Shown piece after piece: positions 4,925 to 8,006 of a stretch of DNA of 8,006 nt (position 1 is its first letter; every line of letters begins with the position of its first letter). The notes beneath the pieces were generated by a model. That model worked only from the letters and a program-made list of their open reading frames with translations, searched no databases and was not told where the DNA came from. Source of the stretch: Pseudomonadota bacterium. GTDB lineage: Bacteria > Pseudomonadota > Alphaproteobacteria > Acetobacterales > Acetobacteraceae. The DNA lies in the NCBI GenBank assembly GCA_021805485.1, contig JAJZFF010000681.1, positions 1 to 8,006 of the forward strand, in the 5' to 3' direction. Made by a program: the position numbers and the translations under genes.

Positions 4925-6649
4925 TTGTCGGCGCCATTGTTCCCGCGCGCCCGCACCCTGCGCATGGCCCTGCTGCTCGTGCCGGCGCTGGTCGCGCGGG
5001 AAGGGCGGGCGGTCGCCCAGGCCACGAGCGACGCGGCCGCGTCGTCGTCATCTTCAGCATCGTCGTCGTCGTCGTCCGCCGGCGTGACGGACTCGTCGAT
5101 GACCAGCGCGGCGCCGTTCGGCACCGCGGTGCGCCTCGGCGCGCTGCCGAGCCCCTTCGCCTCGTCCGGCGGGCTCGAAGGCCCGGCGCCGCTGCCGAGG
5201 GGGTTGGAATTCACCCCCTCGATCGGCCTGTCGGAGGAGGCGCTTGTCGGCGGATTTCCGAAATCCTATGGCTTCGACAACGAATTCATCACCAGCCTGA
5301 CGCCGGGCCTGCGTGTCGTCGGCACCGCGCCGATCGGGCGCGTGTCGCTCGACTATCGGCCGCAGCTCGAACTCTACGCGCGCGAGAGCCGGGATTCCGG
5401 CATCAGCCAGTCGCTGAACGGCAGCTTCGAGACCCAGCTGATTCCCGGCCGGCTCGACCTCAGTGCCAGCGCCTTCCTGACCCAGCAGGCGACGGAAGGC
5501 GGCCTGGCGCCCGGCGGTTCCGCCGCCATCGCGCCGAACGCGCGCACCACCACGCAGAGCTACCTGGTCAGCCCGCATTACCGCTACAGGTTTCGCGGGC
5601 TGGGCCGGCTCGATCTGGTGTATCTGGCCCAGTATACGCGGCAGACCGGCAACAGCGCCGCGCTGTCCGGCAGCCAGCTTCCCTATTTCGTGCCGAACGA
5701 CGTCTTTTCGCAGACGGGCAGCGCGCAGTTCACCACGGTGCCGATCTTCCCCGATCTCGACGATGTCGTCCTCGTCACCGCCTCGCAGGACACCGGCACC
5801 GGCGTGCTGGACGGATCGAGCCAGATGCGGGCCGAGGACCGGGTCCGCTACGCCTTCCTGCCGCAGGAATTTCTCATCGTTTCCGGCGGCTACGAAAATC
5901 TCCGCTACCAGGGCTTTCCGCCGACCCATATCGCCGATGCCGTCTGGAGCATCGGCCTGCATCTGCATCCGCGCCGCGACGTCGATATCCGGCTCGCCTA
6001 TCGCCACCGCGACGGGTTCGATGCGCCCTATCTGCGCGCCACCCTGCAACTGACGCCGCGCACCACACTATCGGCCAGTTATTCGGAAACGCTGGCCACC
6101 CAGGCCCAGGCGATCGCGGCCAACCTTGCCGGCAGCACGGTGAGCGCCGGCGGGCAGATCGTCGCCACCGGCACGCAGGTGCCGCTGCTGCTGACCAATA
6201 ACAGCCTCAGCGTCCAGTCGGGCCTGTTCCGCACGCGGCAGTTCTCGATCGCGACCATCACCCGCTGGTCGCGCGACCGTCTCTCGCTCAACCTCGTGCG
6301 CAGCGACGAAACCCTGGTCGCCAACGCGCCCGGCACGTCCGGCTTTTCGCAGCGCAGCCTGTCGGCGTCGGCCACGTTTTCGCATCAGCTCACGCGGAGC
6401 GCGACGGTCAGCGCCTATTTCGACTACAGCACGCTCGATACGCCGCAGGGCGGAGCACTGGCCGGGCTCGGCCAGAGCCCGGTCTATACCGGCGCCCTGA
6501 CCGGCACTTATCAAACCGCCAACCGGCTCGAATTCGACCTGCAGCTCGCGGTCACCAACACATCGCTCAACGGCTACGGCGTTTCGCCCGGCATCGCCGG
6601 CAACGGGGTGCAGGCGAGCATCACCTTCGGCGTGCAGAAGGTGTTCTGA
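4925..6649 (+). CDS. Outer-membrane beta-barrel protein of the XrtA/PEP-CTERM locus
   Basis: A 574-residue predicted outer-membrane protein. The N-terminus has a basic region (PRARTLR), a hydrophobic stretch (about 14-24) and a likely signal peptidase I site after AVA (29-31). A Ser-rich linker follows (about 35-60, with S40-S44 and S46-S51), then from about residue 94 (LEFTPSIGLSEE) to the end alternating hydrophobic/polar strands rich in Tyr, Thr, Arg and Leu, such as VSLDYRPQLELYARES. The C-terminus, ITFGVQKVF, ends in an aromatic residue like the beta-signal recognised by the BAM complex. Position between kinase and ExeA-like ATPase, and the DNEFITSLTPGLRVVG segment, suggest the PEP-CTERM-associated barrel family TIGR03016; a general BBP2-type barrel is the alternative. 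It may supply the outer-membrane channel that the short export lipoprotein lacks; that is inference. Start is TTG; the ATPase gene begins 2 nt after its stop. Confidence 0.85.
   Translation: MSAPLFPRARTLRMALLLVPALVAREGRAVAQATSDAAASSSSSASSSSSSAGVTDSSMTSAAPFGTAVRLGALPSPFASSGGLEGPAPLPRGLEFTPSIGLSEEALVGGFPKSYGFDNEFITSLTPGLRVVGTAPIGRVSLDYRPQLELYARESRDSGISQSLNGSFETQLIPGRLDLSASAFLTQQATEGGLAPGGSAAIAPNARTTTQSYLVSPHYRYRFRGLGRLDLVYLAQYTRQTGNSAALSGSQLPYFVPNDVFSQTGSAQFTTVPIFPDLDDVVLVTASQDTGTGVLDGSSQMRAEDRVRYAFLPQEFLIVSGGYENLRYQGFPPTHIADAVWSIGLHLHPRRDVDIRLAYRHRDGFDAPYLRATLQLTPRTTLSASYSETLATQAQAIAANLAGSTVSAGGQIVATGTQVPLLLTNNSLSVQSGLFRTRQFSIATITRWSRDRLSLNLVRSDETLVANAPGTSGFSQRSLSASATFSHQLTRSATVSAYFDYSTLDTPQGGALAGLGQSPVYTGALTGTYQTANRLEFDLQLAVTNTSLNGYGVSPGIAGNGVQASITFGVQKVF
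5042..5077 (+). repeat. TCG-rich microsatellite encoding poly-Ser
   Basis: A trinucleotide tract encodes five Ser, one Ala and six Ser. It contains an uninterrupted (TCG)5 at 5060-5074 followed by TCC, preceded by TCG TCG TCA TCT TCA GCA. It lies just after the predicted signal peptide cleavage site, in a linker expected to tolerate length change. Gain or loss of whole triplets would keep the frame. Confidence 0.75.
6636..6641 (+). promoter_or_regulatory. Ribosome binding site deciding the GTG start of the ATPase gene
   Basis: AGAAGG at 6636-6641 lies 10 nt before GTG 6652, within the last codons of the barrel gene. It supports the GTG, which gives the full family N-terminus (MDLLRSHFNLREMPF), rather than the internal ATG 13 codons in (6688). 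Confidence 0.55.
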
Positions 6650-6651
6650 GC

Positions 6652-7578
6652 GTGGATCTGCTTCGAAGCCATTTCAACCTGCGGGAAATGCCGTTCCGGC
6701 TGACGCCGGACGAGCGCTATTTCTTCGAGAGCGGCGAACATGGCCGGGCGATGGCGCATCTGCTGTTCGGCCTCTCCCAGGGGGATGGCTTCGTGGTGAT
6801 CACCGGCGAGGTCGGCGCCGGCAAGACCACGCTGATGGAGCGCCTGCTCGCGCGCCTCAACCCGAGCGCCTACCGGCCCGCGGTGATCACGACGCCGGCG
6901 GTCAGCGGCTGGTCGCTGCTCCGCCTGATCGGGGCGGAATTCGGCATCACCCGCGTCGCCGACCAGGCCGAGTTCCTCGGGCAGATCTGCGAGCGCTGGC
7001 GCGGCGACCATGCCCGCGGGCGCCGCCCCGTCATCGTCATCGACGAGGCGCAGGCCCTGCCGGCGCAGACGCTGGAAATCCTGCGCCTGCTCTCCAACCT
7101 CGCGGACCGGTCTCGCCCGCTGATGCAGGTCATCCTGCTGGGCCAGCCGGAATTCCGCCGCACGCTCGCCAGCCCGCAGATGGAACAGCTGCGCCAGCGG
7201 GTCCTCGCCTCCTACCATCTGAACCCGCTGCCGGCCGCCGACGTTGCCGCCTATATCCGGCACCGGCTCGCCGCGGCCGGCTGCGAGCGCGACGACCTGT
7301 TCGACGAGGGCGCGGTCGCCGCGATCCATGCCGCCACCAACGGCGTGCCGCGCCGCATCAACCGCCTCTGCGCCCGGCTGCTGTTCAACGCCGCACTGGA
7401 GGGCGAGCAGCATATCGGCGCGGCGGCGGCGAAGCGGATCGCCGACGAGCTCGAGCGCGACCTCACCGCCGGCAGCCCGCCCGAGCCGGCCCCGCGCGCG
7501 CGGTCGCGCACCGGCCTGGTCGAGCCGGCCGGCTTCGATCCCGACGATGCGCCGGCCTCTCCGGAGTTCTTCCGATGA
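6652..7578 (+). CDS. XrtA-locus AAA ATPase (ExeA/GspA-like)
   Basis: A 308-residue AAA-type ATPase of the kind found in exosortase-A exopolysaccharide loci (TIGR03015), related to ExeA/GspA of type II secretion. It opens with HFNLREMPFRLTPDERYFFES (7-27), the typical N-terminal signature, then Walker A GEVGAGKT (52-59, K58), Walker B VIVIDEAQ (127-134, D131/E132), an ILLGQPEF segment resembling the sensor-1 region, an LRQRV arginine segment after it, and GVPRRINRLC, which fits the sensor-2 region. The ATPase therefore looks active. No membrane segment or peptidoglycan-binding domain is visible, so unlike ExeA it appears wholly cytoplasmic. The last 35 or so residues are a Pro/Asp-rich, probably disordered tail (SPPEPAPRAR and later DPDDAPASPEFF). 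Its precise role in polysaccharide export or PEP-CTERM sorting is not established. It starts 2 nt after the barrel gene and overlaps the deacetylase start as ATGA. Confidence 0.92.
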   Translation: MDLLRSHFNLREMPFRLTPDERYFFESGEHGRAMAHLLFGLSQGDGFVVITGEVGAGKTTLMERLLARLNPSAYRPAVITTPAVSGWSLLRLIGAEFGITRVADQAEFLGQICERWRGDHARGRRPVIVIDEAQALPAQTLEILRLLSNLADRSRPLMQVILLGQPEFRRTLASPQMEQLRQRVLASYHLNPLPAADVAAYIRHRLAAAGCERDDLFDEGAVAAIHAATNGVPRRINRLCARLLFNAALEGEQHIGAAAAKRIADELERDLTAGSPPEPAPRARSRTGLVEPAGFDPDDAPASPEFFR

Positions 7579-8006
7579 GCCTGACCGGGGCCATGACCAT
7601 CGATGTCGAGGATTATTTCCAGGTGCAGGCCTTCGCCGACGTGATCGACCGCGAGAGCTGGGAGCGCTGGCCGCGGCGCGTCGAGGCCAATACGGAATGG
7701 ATGCTCGAGGCGCTGGCCGCGCGCGGCGTGCACGCGACCTTCTTCACCCTCGGCTGGGTGGCCGAGCGGCACAGGGGTCTGGTCCGCCGCATCGTCGCGG
7801 CCGGGCACGAGCTGGCCAGCCACGGCTACGGGCACCAGCTGGTCGACCGCATCGGGCCGGAGGCCTTCCGTGCCGACCTTGCCCGCGCCCGCGCCGCGCT
7901 GGAGGATGCCGGCGGCGTCGCGGTGATCGGCTATCGGGCGCCGACCTTCTCGATCGGGCCGCACGTGCCCTGGGCGTGGGAGATCCTCGAGGAGACCGGG
8001 CATCGC
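7575..8006 (+). CDS. XrtA-associated polysaccharide deacetylase, NodB family (partial, runs off right edge)
   Basis: The first 144 codons of a carbohydrate esterase family 4 enzyme, open to the window edge. It is predicted to remove acetyl groups from N-acetylated sugars of the exopolysaccharide, using a metal ion. Residues 7-17, MTIDVEDYFQV, carry the catalytic-base Asp (D10) in the variant first motif typical of the PEP-CTERM-associated deacetylase family (TIGR03006, often with a C-terminal DUF3473). ATFFTLGWVAE (54-64) is a typical core strand, SHGYGH (82-87) supplies metal ligands H83 and H87, and GYRAPTFSIG (119-128) is motif 3. No signal peptide is visible, as is usual for this subgroup; where the enzyme meets its substrate is unclear. 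ATG 7575 overlaps the ATPase TGA; ATG 7593 is an alternative start. The rest of the fold, probably roughly half of the protein, lies outside the window. Confidence 0.93.
   Translation, partial: MSLTGAMTIDVEDYFQVQAFADVIDRESWERWPRRVEANTEWMLEALAARGVHATFFTLGWVAERHRGLVRRIVAAGHELASHGYGHQLVDRIGPEAFRADLARARAALEDAGGVAVIGYRAPTFSIGPHVPWAWEILEETGHR

Noticed and set aside
2483..5214. Large antisense open frames (467 aa at 2483-3886 and 536 aa at 3604-5214)
   Set aside because: They mirror well-supported + strand genes, have biased compositions and no domains, as expected from third-position GC bias.
1..8006. CRISPR arrays, tRNA or rRNA genes, insertion sequences, toxin-antitoxin or defence genes
   Set aside because: No spaced direct repeats, RNA gene signatures, transposase motifs or terminal inverted repeats were seen; the content is explained by the polysaccharide locus.

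Overview
This window reads as the core of a PEP-CTERM/exosortase-A (XrtA, EpsH-type) exopolysaccharide locus in a high-GC Gram-negative bacterium. An outer-membrane lipoprotein and an outer-membrane beta-barrel, both with export signals, establish the Gram-negative envelope. The strong GC bias (about two thirds G+C by eye, with the usual long antisense shadow frames) and the GTG/TTG starts would fit an alphaproteobacterium such as an Acetobacteraceae or Sphingomonadales member. That placement is a low-confidence inference, because no taxonomic marker gene is present.

Layout, all on the + strand. (1) Positions 1-96: the last 31 codons of an unidentified gene, overlapping by one base (TGATG) with a GT4 glycosyltransferase at 96-1325. 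(2) Positions 1326-1863: a 538-bp gap with no recognised gene. It holds an AT-rich island (1411-1500, 39% G+C by direct count), a 20-codon ORF with a good ribosome binding site, and several hairpins, and probably contains the promoter and a structured leader for what follows. (3) Positions 1864-8006: a tightly packed six-gene operon. It encodes a polysaccharide-export lipoprotein, a three-TM chain-length determinant, a CpsD/BY-kinase-like ATPase, an outer-membrane beta-barrel with a poly-Ser tract, an ExeA-like AAA ATPase, and a NodB-type polysaccharide deacetylase that runs off the right edge. Junctions are 7 nt, a 4-nt ATGA overlap, 4 nt, 2 nt, and a 4-nt ATGA overlap, so translational coupling is likely throughout.

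How they probably work together: the glycosyltransferase helps build a lipid-linked repeat unit. The chain-length protein and its cytoplasmic ATPase partner control polymerisation. The short export lipoprotein and the beta-barrel form the route across the periplasm and outer membrane. The deacetylase modifies the glycan, and the second ATPase is a conserved partner of unknown role. The order export / chain length / kinase / barrel / ATPase / deacetylase matches, from memory, the TIGR03027-TIGR03007-TIGR03018-TIGR03016-TIGR03015-TIGR03006 cassette of XrtA loci. Neither the exosortase nor any PEP-CTERM substrate lies in the window; they would be expected nearby.

The system is a known type. The points most worth a second look are the kinase with only one tyrosine and no C-terminal tyrosine cluster, the short export lipoprotein paired with a large barrel, the TCG repeat in the barrel gene, and the structured leader with its small ORF.
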